DNA from: Streptomyces sp. WMMB303
GTDB lineage: Bacteria; Actinomycetota; Actinomycetes; Streptomycetales; Streptomycetaceae
DNA length: 64,000 bases
Direction of reading: 5' to 3'
Assembly (NCBI RefSeq): GCF_029351045.1
Contig: NZ_JARKIN010000001.1
Coordinates: forward strand, 6,169,001 to 6,233,000
Positions within the stretch are counted from its first letter, which is position 1, and each line of letters opens with the position of its first letter. The notes below the pieces were generated by a model. That model saw only the letters and a program-made list of their open reading frames with translations, was not told the DNA's origin and did not search any database. The translations under genes were made by a program, and so were the position numbers. Of the stretch, positions 8,607-18,360 are shown piece after piece.

Positions 8607-9380
8607 ATGACGACTGCACTGATTACGGGAGCCACCGCCGGTATCGGCGCCGCCTTCGCCCGGCGGCTGGCCGGCCGCGGCTACCACCTCGTGCTCGCCG
8701 CGCGGAACACCGACCGGCTCTGGCGGGAGGCGACCGAACTGCACGACCGGCACGGGGTGGAGGCCGACGTCGTCACCGCCGACCTGGCGACGGAAGCGGG
8801 CATCGCCGCGGTCGAGGACCGGCTGAACTCCCGGGAACACCCCGTCGACCTGCTGGTGAACAACGCGGGGTTCGGCAACAAGGGCCGCTACCTGGAGGTG
8901 TCCGTCGCCGACGAGCTGACGATGCTCAAGGTGCACTGCGAAGCCGTGCTGCGGCTCACCTCGGCGGCGACGGCCTCCATGTGCGAGCGGGGGCGCGGTG
9001 GGGTCATCAACGTCGCCTCCGTGGCCGCCTTCTTCCCCCGCGGCACCTACGGCGCCTCCAAGGCGTGGGTCACCCAGTTCACCCAGGGCGCCGCCAAGGA
9101 CCTGGCCGGTCAGGGCGTGCGGCTGATGGCCCTGTGCCCCGGATTCGTCCGCACGGAGTTCCACGACCGGGCCGGGATGGACTCCGCCGACATTCCGCGG
9201 TGGATGTGGCTGGACGCGGACCAGGTGGTCGAGACGGCGCTGCGGGACCTCGCGCGCGGCAAGGTGGTCTCGGTCCCCGACCCCCGGTACAAGGCCCTGC
9301 TGGGCGCTTCCCGGCTCATCCCGCGCGGCGTGCTGGCCAAGGCGTCCTCGACCACGGGACGCAAGTACGGCCCGAAGTAG
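8607..9380 (+). CDS. SDR family NAD(P)-dependent oxidoreductase
   Basis: A classical short-chain dehydrogenase of 257 residues. It has the cofactor motif TGATAGIG (8-15), NNAG (85-88) and the catalytic set Ser138, Tyr148, Lys152 (YGASK). An Arg near position 34 (AARNTDR) suggests NADP(H) preference. The substrate is unknown. It stands alone, 228 nt after the MOSC gene, in which I see no other feature, and converges on groEL with a shared hairpin. Confidence 0.9.
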   Translation: MTTALITGATAGIGAAFARRLAGRGYHLVLAARNTDRLWREATELHDRHGVEADVVTADLATEAGIAAVEDRLNSREHPVDLLVNNAGFGNKGRYLEVSVADELTMLKVHCEAVLRLTSAATASMCERGRGGVINVASVAAFFPRGTYGASKAWVTQFTQGAAKDLAGQGVRLMALCPGFVRTEFHDRAGMDSADIPRWMWLDADQVVETALRDLARGKVVSVPDPRYKALLGASRLIPRGVLAKASSTTGRKYGPK

Positions 9381-9466
9381 GACCGAGGCGGCATCCGGCA
9401 GGACCGGGGGCGCACCCGGCGGGACCGGGCGGCGCGGGCCGCCGCGGAGGAGCCGGGGAAAGCAGC

Positions 9467-9497
9467 GAGGGCGCACCCCGCGACGGGGTGCGCCCTC
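9467..9497. terminator. Bidirectional terminator between SDR gene and groEL
   Basis: Perfect 14-bp arms (GAGGGCGCACCCCG / CGGGGTGCGCCCTC) around a 3-nt loop, 19 nt past the groEL stop and between two convergent genes. Confidence 0.85.
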
Positions 9498-9515
9498 ACC
9501 GGACGGCGGGATGCC

Positions 9516-11144
<1,629 letters not shown>

Positions 11145-11210
11145 GGAAGCTGTTGTGTCCTCTCACACGTCTCGCACGTCTCGTACGCGCCCGTGTCGGC
11201 CGGTACGAGC

Positions 11211-11259
11211 CGCGCCCTGGTCCCTGCTACCTCGCGCGAGGAGCGGGCACCAGGGCGCG
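11211..11259 (-). repeat. Long hairpin in the groES-groEL spacer
   Basis: 11-bp outer arms (CGCGCCCTGGT / ACCAGGGCGCG) enclose further pairing, including CCTC-GCGC-GAGG. It sits mid-way in the 180-nt spacer of the groES-groEL transcript. It may be a processing site or an attenuator that sets different groES and groEL mRNA levels; that role is inference. Confidence 0.55.
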
Positions 11260-11324
11260 TATCGACTGCACGCTGCGGCTTCGGAAAGCTGCCGCGTCCG
11301 TAGTCCGTACTGCTTCTCGCCGTA

Positions 11325-11633
11325 CTACTTCTCGACGATCGCGAGAACGTCGCGGGCCGAGAGGACGAGGTAGTCCTCGCCGCTGTACTTCACCTCGGTG
11401 CCGCCGTACTTGCTGTAGAGCACGATGTCGCCGACGGACACGTCGAGCGGCAGGCGGTTGCCGTCCTCGAAGCGGCCCGGACCAACGGCCAGGACGGTGC
11501 CCTCCTGGGGCTTCTCCTTGGCGGTGTCCGGGATGACCAGGCCCGAGGCCGTGGTCTCTTCGGCGTCGAGCGGCTGGACCACGATGCGGTCCTCGAGCGG
11601 CTTGATGGCAACCTTGGAGCTGGCGGTCGTCAC
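11325..11633 (-). CDS. groES: Co-chaperonin GroES (10 kDa)
   Basis: A 102-residue cap subunit with the family signature KPLEDRIVVQ at the start and the mobile-loop region ETTASGLVIPDTAKEKPQ. It starts at GTG 11633 with GGGGGAGG upstream. It is first in the groES-groEL operon; two CIRCE operators lie 110-190 bp upstream. Confidence 0.97.
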   Translation of the reverse strand: MTTASSKVAIKPLEDRIVVQPLDAEETTASGLVIPDTAKEKPQEGTVLAVGPGRFEDGNRLPLDVSVGDIVLYSKYGGTEVKYSGEDYLVLSARDVLAIVEK

Positions 11634-11745
11634 GATCCGACCTCCCCCTTCGGAGATCTCAATACGTCAAACTGAGGGCTTATGTCTGGAGTGGCGACCT
11701 GGTAGATCCGTCGTCGCGGGTGCCGGATCTGCCCGTCGCGTACTG

Positions 11746-11772
11746 CTGGCACTCACACGGGGAGAGTGCCAA
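11746..11772 (-). promoter_or_regulatory. CIRCE operator, promoter-proximal copy
   Basis: CTGGCACTC-N9-GAGTGCCAA differs from the HrcA consensus TTAGCACTC-N9-GAGTGCTAA by three bases in total. It lies in the transcribed leader between the promoter and groES, a usual CIRCE position. Confidence 0.85.
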
Positions 11773-11777
11773 GGTCG

Positions 11778-11806
11778 AGATTATGCCTGGCTTAGCACTC
11801 GGTCAA
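11778..11806 (-). promoter_or_regulatory. groES-groEL promoter
   Basis: TTGACC (11801-11806), 17 bases, TAATCT (11778-11783) on the groES strand. The -35 element sits in the spacer of the upstream CIRCE copy, so bound HrcA would block the polymerase. Confidence 0.65.
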
Positions 11807-11818
11807 GCGGAGTGCTAG
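11792..11818 (-). promoter_or_regulatory. CIRCE operator, upstream copy
   Basis: TTAGCACTC-N9-GAGTGCTAG, one base from the HrcA consensus, 46 bp from the other copy. The 230 nt from here to the methyltransferase start at 12049 show no further element I can support. Confidence 0.92.
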
Positions 11819-12048
11819 CCGCACCGGCTCGCGCCGATGTGAGAGGGCGCCCCCCTCACTCGCTCTCCGCGGGGATTCGCCGCGGAACCGCGGCTGTCCG
11901 CCGGGCGCGGCGCCGTCCTGGTCACTCGCGCGGTTCCCCGCGCCCTTCCAGGCGCCCAGCAGGTGCTCGGCCTTCTCCAGGGCCCCGAGCAGGACTTCCG
12001 GGGCGGCCCGGCGCACGGGACGCGGGAGCGGCACGGGACAATGGGCGG

Positions 12049-13236
12049 GTGGATCGTGAGGTGTTCGCGGAGCTGCTCTCCGACGAGGGGCAGGCACTGC
12101 TGCGGGAAGTACGGGGGGTCGAGCCCGCGCAGGAGCTCGCCGTGGCGACGCGGCTGCGGCAGCGGCACGAACCGGCGCTGGTGTCGGCGGCGCTGGCCCA
12201 GAGCCGGCTGCGCGCCCGCGCCGAGGCGAAGTTCGGCCCCGGCGACGCGCACGCCCTCTACTTCACCGCGGACGGGCTCGAACAGGCCACCCGCACCCCG
12301 GTCGCCCGGCACCGCGCCCGGCGGATGCGCGACCTCGGCGTCCGCAGCGCCGTGGACCTGTGCTGCGGCATCGGCGCCGACGCGCTGGCGCTGGCCCGGG
12401 AGGGCATCCGGGTGCTGGCCGTCGACCGCTCGCCGCTCACCTGCGCGGTGGCCCGCGCCAACGCCGCGGCCCTGGGGCTCGCGGAGCTGGTCGAGGTGCG
12501 GTGCGCCGACGTCACCGAGGTGGACACCGCCGGCTGGGACGCGCTCTTCGCCGACCCGGCCCGCCGCACCGGACGGGGCCGGGTCTTCGATCCGGAGAGC
12601 TACTCGCCGCCGCTGAGCTGGGCCGTGCGGGCGGCCCGTACCGCGCCGCTGGCCGCGCTGAAGGTGGCCCCCGGCATCCCGCACGAGGCGGTGCCCGCGG
12701 AGGCGGAGGCGGAGTGGGTCTCCTGCGGCGGCGACGTCAAGGAGGCGGTGCTGTGGTTCGGCGGCGGCCGGACGGGCACCGGCGGGGTGCGCGCGACGCT
12801 GCTGCCCGCCGGGGAGACCCTCGCCGGGGAGGGGCTGCCCGACCCGGAAACGGGACCGGTGGGCCGGTATCTCTACGAGCCGGACGGCGCCGTCGTCCGC
12901 GCCCATCTGGTCGCCGAGCTGGCCCGGCAGGTGGCGGGACGGCTGATCGACCCGACGATCGCGTACGTGACCACCGACGCGGTGCACCCGACGCCGTTCG
13001 CGACCGGGTACGAGATCACCGACGCGCTGCCGTTCAACGTCAAGAAGCTGCGCGCCCTGCTGCGGGAGCGCGGCGTGGGGGTCGTCACCGTCAAGAAGCG
13101 CGGCTCGGCGGTCGAGCCCGAGGAGCTGCGCCGGAAACTGAAGCTGGACCCGAAGACGGCGGGCGGCTCCTGCACCGTCTTCCTCACCCGGATCGCGGGC
13201 GCGCCCGGCATGCTGCTCGGGCATCCGCTGGCGTGA
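12049..13236 (+). CDS. Class I SAM-dependent methyltransferase with THUMP-like C-terminus
   Basis: A 395-residue protein. The SAM site VDLCCGIGADALALA (near 100-114) is motif I, VLAVDRSP follows, and ADPARRTGRGRVFDP is a DPPY-like catalytic loop. The last 120 residues (VKKRGSAVEPEELRRKLKL) resemble the THUMP-like domain of putative RNA methyltransferases. RNA is a probable substrate but unproven. The GTG at 12049 is chosen because the family start VDREVFAELLSDEG begins there; its ribosome site is weak. Its stop lies 11 nt from the convergent membrane-protein gene. Confidence 0.85.
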   Translation: MDREVFAELLSDEGQALLREVRGVEPAQELAVATRLRQRHEPALVSAALAQSRLRARAEAKFGPGDAHALYFTADGLEQATRTPVARHRARRMRDLGVRSAVDLCCGIGADALALAREGIRVLAVDRSPLTCAVARANAAALGLAELVEVRCADVTEVDTAGWDALFADPARRTGRGRVFDPESYSPPLSWAVRAARTAPLAALKVAPGIPHEAVPAEAEAEWVSCGGDVKEAVLWFGGGRTGTGGVRATLLPAGETLAGEGLPDPETGPVGRYLYEPDGAVVRAHLVAELARQVAGRLIDPTIAYVTTDAVHPTPFATGYEITDALPFNVKKLRALLRERGVGVVTVKKRGSAVEPEELRRKLKLDPKTAGGSCTVFLTRIAGAPGMLLGHPLA

Positions 13237-13247
13237 CCGCGCGGGCC

Positions 13248-14696
13248 TCAGCGCCCCTGACGGGTACGGGTGCGGGTGAAGTCGCCGCGCAGGACGCGTT
13301 CGGTGAGCGTCTCCTCGGTCAGCGAGCCGTAGCCGGTCGCGGCCCACAGGCTGTGCTCGGGCGGGACCTCGAAGTACGGGACTCGGCGGCCGTCGTGCTT
13401 ATGGGTGAGGACCTCCGGCGCGCGGCGTTCGGAGACCGCCGCGGAGCACTCCTGGCACGCGGCGACGCGCAGGGCCTCGCGGCGGCCCAGCGGTCGCCAG
13501 CGGATCCGCTCGGCGGCGGCGCCGTGCAGCGGGTCGAAGAAGCACAGCGGCAGCGTCGGCGCAGCGGTCCGGGCCTTGCGGCGACTGCGGGGAGCCGGCT
13601 CGGACCGCCCCAGCGCGTCCTCGCCCTCGTGCAGGAGCGCGAGGACGCCCGCGAGGTCGGGGGTGTCGCGGGCCTCGTCCAGCACGGTGCACGCCGCGGC
13701 GTAGGCGTCCAGGGAGAGCTGGAGCAGATCGCTGTCGGCGTGCTCGCCGGGTTCGTGGGCGATCAGCTTCTCGTTGTACGCGAGGAGTTCGCGCTGGGCG
13801 CGCTTGCGCAGGTCGCGCACGCCCGCCGTGCGCGCGGTGGCGAAGACGGAACGCGGCGAGGTGAACGGCGCCCGCGCCGAGGTACGCGCACGCCGCCGCA
13901 CGGTGCGGGAGACCAGCACCGCGGCGGCCGCCACCGCCACCGCCGACCCGATCAGCACCGCGAGCAGCAGCGGGGAGGGGCCCGGGTCCGCGCTGCCGCC
14001 GTCCGGGCCACCGTGGTCCGCGCCGCCGTCCGCGCCGTTGTGGTCCGCACCGCCGTCGCGCTCCGCCGGGTCGTCGTCGTGCAGGTCCGCGGTGGCCTTC
14101 TCGTACTGCTTCCTGCCGTCGCCGGACCGCACGATCTCCAGCGCACGGGAGAACTTGACGTAGAGGCTCCGGTCCTTCATGTCGTCCTGGTGGCCGACCG
14201 CGGCAACACCCCAGAACGCCTCGTACCGGCCGTCGCGGGGGAACTCGTAGCCGTCCAGGAAGCCCTCGTTGGTGCTGAGGGTCATGTAGACGGCCTTCGT
14301 CTTCGAGCCCTCCCCGATCCGGTAGCGCACGACGTCGACCATTTTCTTCGGGTCGCCGCCCCATGCGTCGCCGGAGATGAGCGGGACGACGATGACCCGG
14401 ACCGGCAGCCCCGACTTCTTGATCTTCGCGGCCAGCCGGCGCTGCTCGTCGGGCGGGAAGGCCGACCGGTAGGAGGGGTCGACGTAGACGGGCGAGGTGC
14501 GCAGCCCGTCGGCTATCCGCTGCCCCGCGGAACCGGCGTCGGAGGCCGCACCCGGATCGTCGTCGGCCCGGGCCGGTGCGCCGGCGGCGAGCGCGAGCAC
14601 CAGTGCGGTGAGGACGGACACCAGGACGGCGGCGAGGGACCACCTCGGACCCGCCGCGGGATCGGCGCCGCGCGCGGTGCGTCGTTCAGTGGACAC
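13248..14696 (-). CDS. Membrane protein with TPM-like extracytoplasmic domain (paralogue A)
   Basis: A 482-residue protein with a signal peptide (LVSVLTALVLALAAGAPARA, about 26-45), an extracytoplasmic domain containing TSPVYVDPSYRSAF and VRVIVVPLISGD, an Asp/Gly/His-rich linker, one membrane span (about 240-262) and a cytoplasmic tail with FDPLHG and CQEC. Function unknown. It overlaps the larger upstream paralogue by 11 nt, so the two are co-transcribed. The matching FDPLHG/CAEC tail there shows they arose by duplication. Confidence 0.8.
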   Translation of the reverse strand: MSTERRTARGADPAAGPRWSLAAVLVSVLTALVLALAAGAPARADDDPGAASDAGSAGQRIADGLRTSPVYVDPSYRSAFPPDEQRRLAAKIKKSGLPVRVIVVPLISGDAWGGDPKKMVDVVRYRIGEGSKTKAVYMTLSTNEGFLDGYEFPRDGRYEAFWGVAAVGHQDDMKDRSLYVKFSRALEIVRSGDGRKQYEKATADLHDDDPAERDGGADHNGADGGADHGGPDGGSADPGPSPLLLAVLIGSAVAVAAAAVLVSRTVRRRARTSARAPFTSPRSVFATARTAGVRDLRKRAQRELLAYNEKLIAHEPGEHADSDLLQLSLDAYAAACTVLDEARDTPDLAGVLALLHEGEDALGRSEPAPRSRRKARTAAPTLPLCFFDPLHGAAAERIRWRPLGRREALRVAACQECSAAVSERRAPEVLTHKHDGRRVPYFEVPPEHSLWAATGYGSLTEETLTERVLRGDFTRTRTRQGR

Positions 14697-16797
14697 CCAG
14701 TTGCTCCCGGACTCGGCGGACTATCAGATCGGCGGTCAGCTCCGCACTGCGGCCGGTGCCCTGCGCTGCGAGCGGACCGGGGATGCGGTGGTAGGGCTCG
14801 TACGGTGCGGAGCGTGCGGCACCGGGTACGGGCAGGCGCAGCACCCGCGCGGCCACGGTCTCGGCGGCCCGCGCGGGCCGCGAGCCGGCCGTCGGCAGCG
14901 CGGCACGGCACTCGGCGCACAGCGGTCGGGACCGTGCGGATCCGGTCTCACCGGGGAGTTTCAGCCGTCCGGACGCGGGCGCCGGTCCGTGCAGCGGGTC
15001 GAGGGTGCACAGCCGGGTCCGGCCGGCGCCGCGGGCCGCGGGTGCGGCGCCGCGCTCCAGCAGGGCGCGGGCGACCCGGATCAGCGCGAGACCGGCGGCG
15101 AGGGTGGGCGCGTCGGCGTCGGCGTCCACCCGGTTGTCGCCCTCCTGGTCGAGGAGGAGGGTCGCGGCGTCGAGGCAGTCCCAGACCTGGGCGCGTACGG
15201 CGTCGGGCAGCCCGTGGGGGACCGCTTCGAAGGCGTCGTTCAGCTCGCCGAGTTCCCACCGTGCCGTCCGGCGCAGCCGCCCGGCCGGAAGGCGCGCGGG
15301 GAGTTGCGAGGGGATACCGCCCGCGCCGCTCGCCCGGGCGGCAGGCGCGGCCCGTACGGCGGTGCGTATCCGTCCTGCGGCGGCGAGACCGGCGGCCGTC
15401 ACCCCGAAGGCGGCAGCGGCCCCCACCCCTCCCATCAGCAGTCCGGGCGTGAAGTCCTCCGCGTAGAGGGAGGGCAGTACGTCCTCGGTCACCGGATCGT
15501 CCGCGGCCGACGGCTCCAGGTAGGGGCGCCCGGGCGGGCCGTGCGGGGCGCGGCCGACGGCCCGGAGCACGCTGTCGAGCCGCTGGTAGAGCCCCTGGTT
15601 CTCGGAGTCCCCGGAGTCCTCCGCACCGGCCCCGTCGAAGCGCAGGTCCCCCGTGGTGTCCCGGAGCGCCGCACTGTCCAGCCGGGCGCCGTAGTTGACG
15701 AGTTCGAGGTCGCCGTCCTCGGAGGCGCCCGCGATCAGGTAGAGGCCGTCGCCGTCCTTCCCCATCCGGTCGTGCAGCCGGTCGTGCAGCCGTTTGGCGA
15801 AGCGGGCGCCGTCCCCGGCCGACTCGTCCGCGGTGACGAGGGGAACGACGGCGATCCGGACCCGAACGTCCAGGCGCGCCACCCGCTCCCGCAGCCGGTC
15901 GAGTTGGCTCCGGCTCAGCAGCCCGGCCCCGAGCGGGTCGACGTAGACGGGGTCGGCGCGCAGCCCCTGGGCGACTCGCACGGTCCTGGCGCGCAGGTCG
16001 GCGGCGGTGGGCGGCTTGTCGGCGTCGGAGCGGGTGTCGTCGAAGACGAGCGGCGCACCGGCGCCGATCACCAGGGCCGTTCCGGCGGCGACGGGCACCA
16101 GCAGCCGGAGCCGCGGCCCCTTCCCGCCCCGCCGGCGCCGGATGTACCAGCCGGTGGCGACCAGGAAGACCGGTACCCCGGTGAGCAGGACGCCGGTGAG
16201 GAAGCCCTGGTTCTCGCGGTCGGTGCGGCTGGTGTGGAGCTTGTCCGGTTCCTCACCGGCGCGGCTCGCCTCCAGTCCGCGCTCGGCGCGCCGCACCGCG
16301 TCGCCGGACCGCAGGACGTCCACGAAGTGCCGGAACACCTCCAGAGTGCCCGCGTCGTAGGGCAGTTCGAAGAGGGTCGCCGTGGCCGCGTCCCGGGCCG
16401 GTACGTCCACCCCGAACGTCTCGGTGCGCGGGCTCCCGCCGTCCTCGCCGAGCAGGACATAGAGCCCGTCCTCGCCGAGCCGGTCGTGCACGGCCGCCAG
16501 CAGTCCCTCGTCGCGCGCCGGCCCGGTCCCGGGGAGCACCAGCACATACGTCGGCACGCCGGTGCGCTTCGCCGCCCGGGCGAAGGCGGACCGGGCGGAG
16601 AGCGGGTTGGTCCGCGGAAGCTGGTCGGAGAGGTGGACGGGGTTCTCGCGCAACTTCTCGGCCAGGTAGGCGGCGGGCGTCGCCGGTCCGGCGGCCGCCG
16701 CCGTCCCGGAGGCCGCCCCGAGTCCGGCCATGGCCGTGAGCAGCACGGCCGTGCTCCACACACGCCACCGTCCGGAGTGTCCCGCCCCCCTGGCCAT
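14686..16797 (-). CDS. Membrane protein with tandem TPM-like domains (paralogue B)
   Basis: A protein of 703 residues from ATG 16797, chosen because it gives a signal peptide directly (VWSTAVLLTAMAGLGAASGT). Two extracytoplasmic units, each followed by membrane spans, repeat the pattern of the downstream gene: one with VPTYVLVLPGTGP, one with ADPVYVDPLGAG and VRIAVVPLVTAD. The C-terminal tail has LDPLHG and CAEC, as in paralogue A. It looks like an internal duplication product of the same family. Function unknown; a surface or quality-control role is possible. Confidence 0.78.
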   Translation of the reverse strand: MARGAGHSGRWRVWSTAVLLTAMAGLGAASGTAAAAGPATPAAYLAEKLRENPVHLSDQLPRTNPLSARSAFARAAKRTGVPTYVLVLPGTGPARDEGLLAAVHDRLGEDGLYVLLGEDGGSPRTETFGVDVPARDAATATLFELPYDAGTLEVFRHFVDVLRSGDAVRRAERGLEASRAGEEPDKLHTSRTDRENQGFLTGVLLTGVPVFLVATGWYIRRRRGGKGPRLRLLVPVAAGTALVIGAGAPLVFDDTRSDADKPPTAADLRARTVRVAQGLRADPVYVDPLGAGLLSRSQLDRLRERVARLDVRVRIAVVPLVTADESAGDGARFAKRLHDRLHDRMGKDGDGLYLIAGASEDGDLELVNYGARLDSAALRDTTGDLRFDGAGAEDSGDSENQGLYQRLDSVLRAVGRAPHGPPGRPYLEPSAADDPVTEDVLPSLYAEDFTPGLLMGGVGAAAAFGVTAAGLAAAGRIRTAVRAAPAARASGAGGIPSQLPARLPAGRLRRTARWELGELNDAFEAVPHGLPDAVRAQVWDCLDAATLLLDQEGDNRVDADADAPTLAAGLALIRVARALLERGAAPAARGAGRTRLCTLDPLHGPAPASGRLKLPGETGSARSRPLCAECRAALPTAGSRPARAAETVAARVLRLPVPGAARSAPYEPYHRIPGPLAAQGTGRSAELTADLIVRRVREQLGVH

Positions 16798-16939
16798 CCG
16801 CGTCCCCGCTTCCGACGTCGTTCCCGGCCCGCACAATCCTGCCGGGTGACACACCGTGAGCACATCCGGCCCACGCGTACATCGGTTCACATCCGGCGCA
16901 GGGGGTGCGCCTCACGCAGCGGCTCCGCGTGCCGGACGT

Positions 16940-16982
16940 ACGGCGCTCCGGCTCGAGGCCCGGCGACGGTCCGGAGCGCCGT
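16940..16982 (-). terminator. Hairpin at the end of the 85-residue gene
   Basis: Perfect 12-bp arms (ACGGCGCTCCGG / CCGGAGCGCCGT) with a 19-nt loop begin at the stop codon of the leftward gene at 16982. It probably ends the tsaB-rimI-tsaD transcript. Confidence 0.65.
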
Positions 16983-17239
16983 CAGACCCGCTCGAACCGC
17001 CACCGGTGCACCGGGCGGGCGGACAGCTCCGCCGGAGGGTCGGGCAGCTCGGGGACGTCCGCGTCGTACCCGCCCGCCCAGCAGGTGATGACCAGGACCC
17101 GGTCGCCCGGCGCTGTGAAGTGTTCGCGGCGCTCGCAGCGGGCGTCCGGGGGCAGTTCCCGGCCGCGGACCCAGGAGAGCAGTTCGGGACCGCGGCCGGG
17201 GGCGGCCTTGGCCTCCCACATGAGAGCGACGGTCGGCAT
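16982..17239 (-). CDS. Small conserved hypothetical protein
   Basis: 85 residues, MPTVALMWEAKAAPGRGPEL at the start. The pattern of a beta strand, an Ala/Gly-rich helix (LLSWVRGREL) and a strand with VLVITCWA resembles ferredoxin-like dimeric alpha-beta-barrel (ABM-type) folds. This is only a fold guess. Its start overlaps the tsaD stop by one base, so it is translated with the t6A genes. Confidence 0.7.
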   Translation of the reverse strand: MPTVALMWEAKAAPGRGPELLSWVRGRELPPDARCERREHFTAPGDRVLVITCWAGGYDADVPELPDPPAELSARPVHRWRFERV

Positions 17240-18360
17240 CAGGCGTAGAGGTTCTTCCTGCTCAGCTCGTGCACATGGTCGTGGTCATGTCCGTGGGAGT
17301 GGTCCGAGGCCGCCGACGGGTCCGGCACATGCGGTTCCGTGACCGGGAGCGAGGAGTCCGCGGGCAGGTCCCAGGCGGAAGCGGCGCGGTTGCGTGCCAC
17401 CATCTCGGCACCGAGGGCTGCCACCATGGCGCCGTTGTCGGTGCACAGCTTGGGCCGGGGGACCCGCAGGGTGATGCCCGCCTCGGCGCACCGCTCCTCG
17501 GCCATGGCCCGCAGCCGGGAGTTGGCCGCGACCCCGCCGCCGATCATCAGATGGTCCACGCCCTCGTCCCGGCAGGCGCGCAGGGCCTTGCGGGTCAGCA
17601 CATCGGTGACGGCCTCCTGGAAGGAGGCGGCGACGTGGGCGACAGGCACCTCCTCGCCCGCGTTCCACTTCGCCTCGATCCAGCGGGCGACCGCGGTCTT
17701 GAGGCCGGAGAAGGAGAAGTCGTAGGGCGCGTCGCGCGGTCCGGTCAGCCCGCGCGGGAAGGCGATGGCCGCCGGGTCGCCCTCCTTCGCGTACTTGTCG
17801 ATCACCGGGCCGCCGGGGAAGCCCAGGTTGAGCACCCGGGCGACCTTGTCGAACGCCTCGCCCGCCGCGTCGTCGATGGTGGAGCCCAGCGGCCGGACGT
17901 CGGCGGTGATGTCGGGCGCCAGCAGCAGCGACGAGTGGCCGCCGGAGACCAGCAGCGCCATCGTCGGCTCGGGCAGCGCGCCGTGTTCGAGCTGGTCGAC
18001 GCAGATGTGCGAGGCCAGATGGTTGACGCCGTAGAGCGGCTTGCCCAGCGCGTACGCGTACGCCTTCGCCGCCGAGACGCCGACGAGCAGCGCCCCCGCC
18101 AGCCCGGGGCCGGCGGTGACGGCGACGCCGTCCAGGTCGGAGGCGGTGATCCCGGCGTCCTTCAGGGCGCGCTCGATGGTCGGCACCATCGCCTCCAGGT
18201 GCGCCCGGCTGGCGATCTCGGGGACGACGCCGCCGAACCGCGCGTGGGTGTCCACGCTGGAGGCGACGGCGTCGGCCAGCAGCGTGTGGCCGCGCACGAT
18301 TCCGACGCCGGTCTCGTCGCAGGAGGTCTCGATGCCGAGAACGAGCGGTTCGTCAACCAT
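17239..18360 (-). CDS. tsaD: tRNA N6-adenosine threonylcarbamoyltransferase TsaD
   Basis: A 373-residue ASKHA-fold enzyme that transfers the threonylcarbamoyl group to A37 of ANN-decoding tRNAs, working with TsaB and TsaE. The metal-site segments GVVPEIASRAHLEAM and VNHLASHI, the start LGIETSCDETGVGIV and the tail motif TDNGAMVAALG are intact. The C-terminus carries an extra His/Asp-rich stretch (DHSHGHDHDHVHE) that could bind metal. It overlaps the rimI stop by 8 nt and the next small gene by 1 nt. Confidence 0.97.
   Translation of the reverse strand: MVDEPLVLGIETSCDETGVGIVRGHTLLADAVASSVDTHARFGGVVPEIASRAHLEAMVPTIERALKDAGITASDLDGVAVTAGPGLAGALLVGVSAAKAYAYALGKPLYGVNHLASHICVDQLEHGALPEPTMALLVSGGHSSLLLAPDITADVRPLGSTIDDAAGEAFDKVARVLNLGFPGGPVIDKYAKEGDPAAIAFPRGLTGPRDAPYDFSFSGLKTAVARWIEAKWNAGEEVPVAHVAASFQEAVTDVLTRKALRACRDEGVDHLMIGGGVAANSRLRAMAEERCAEAGITLRVPRPKLCTDNGAMVAALGAEMVARNRAASAWDLPADSSLPVTEPHVPDPSAASDHSHGHDHDHVHELSRKNLYA

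Noticed and set aside
12360..15452. Long plus-strand frame across the methyltransferase and membrane-protein genes
   Set aside because: It spans three better genes in other frames, and its composition is low-complexity Arg/Gly/Ala.
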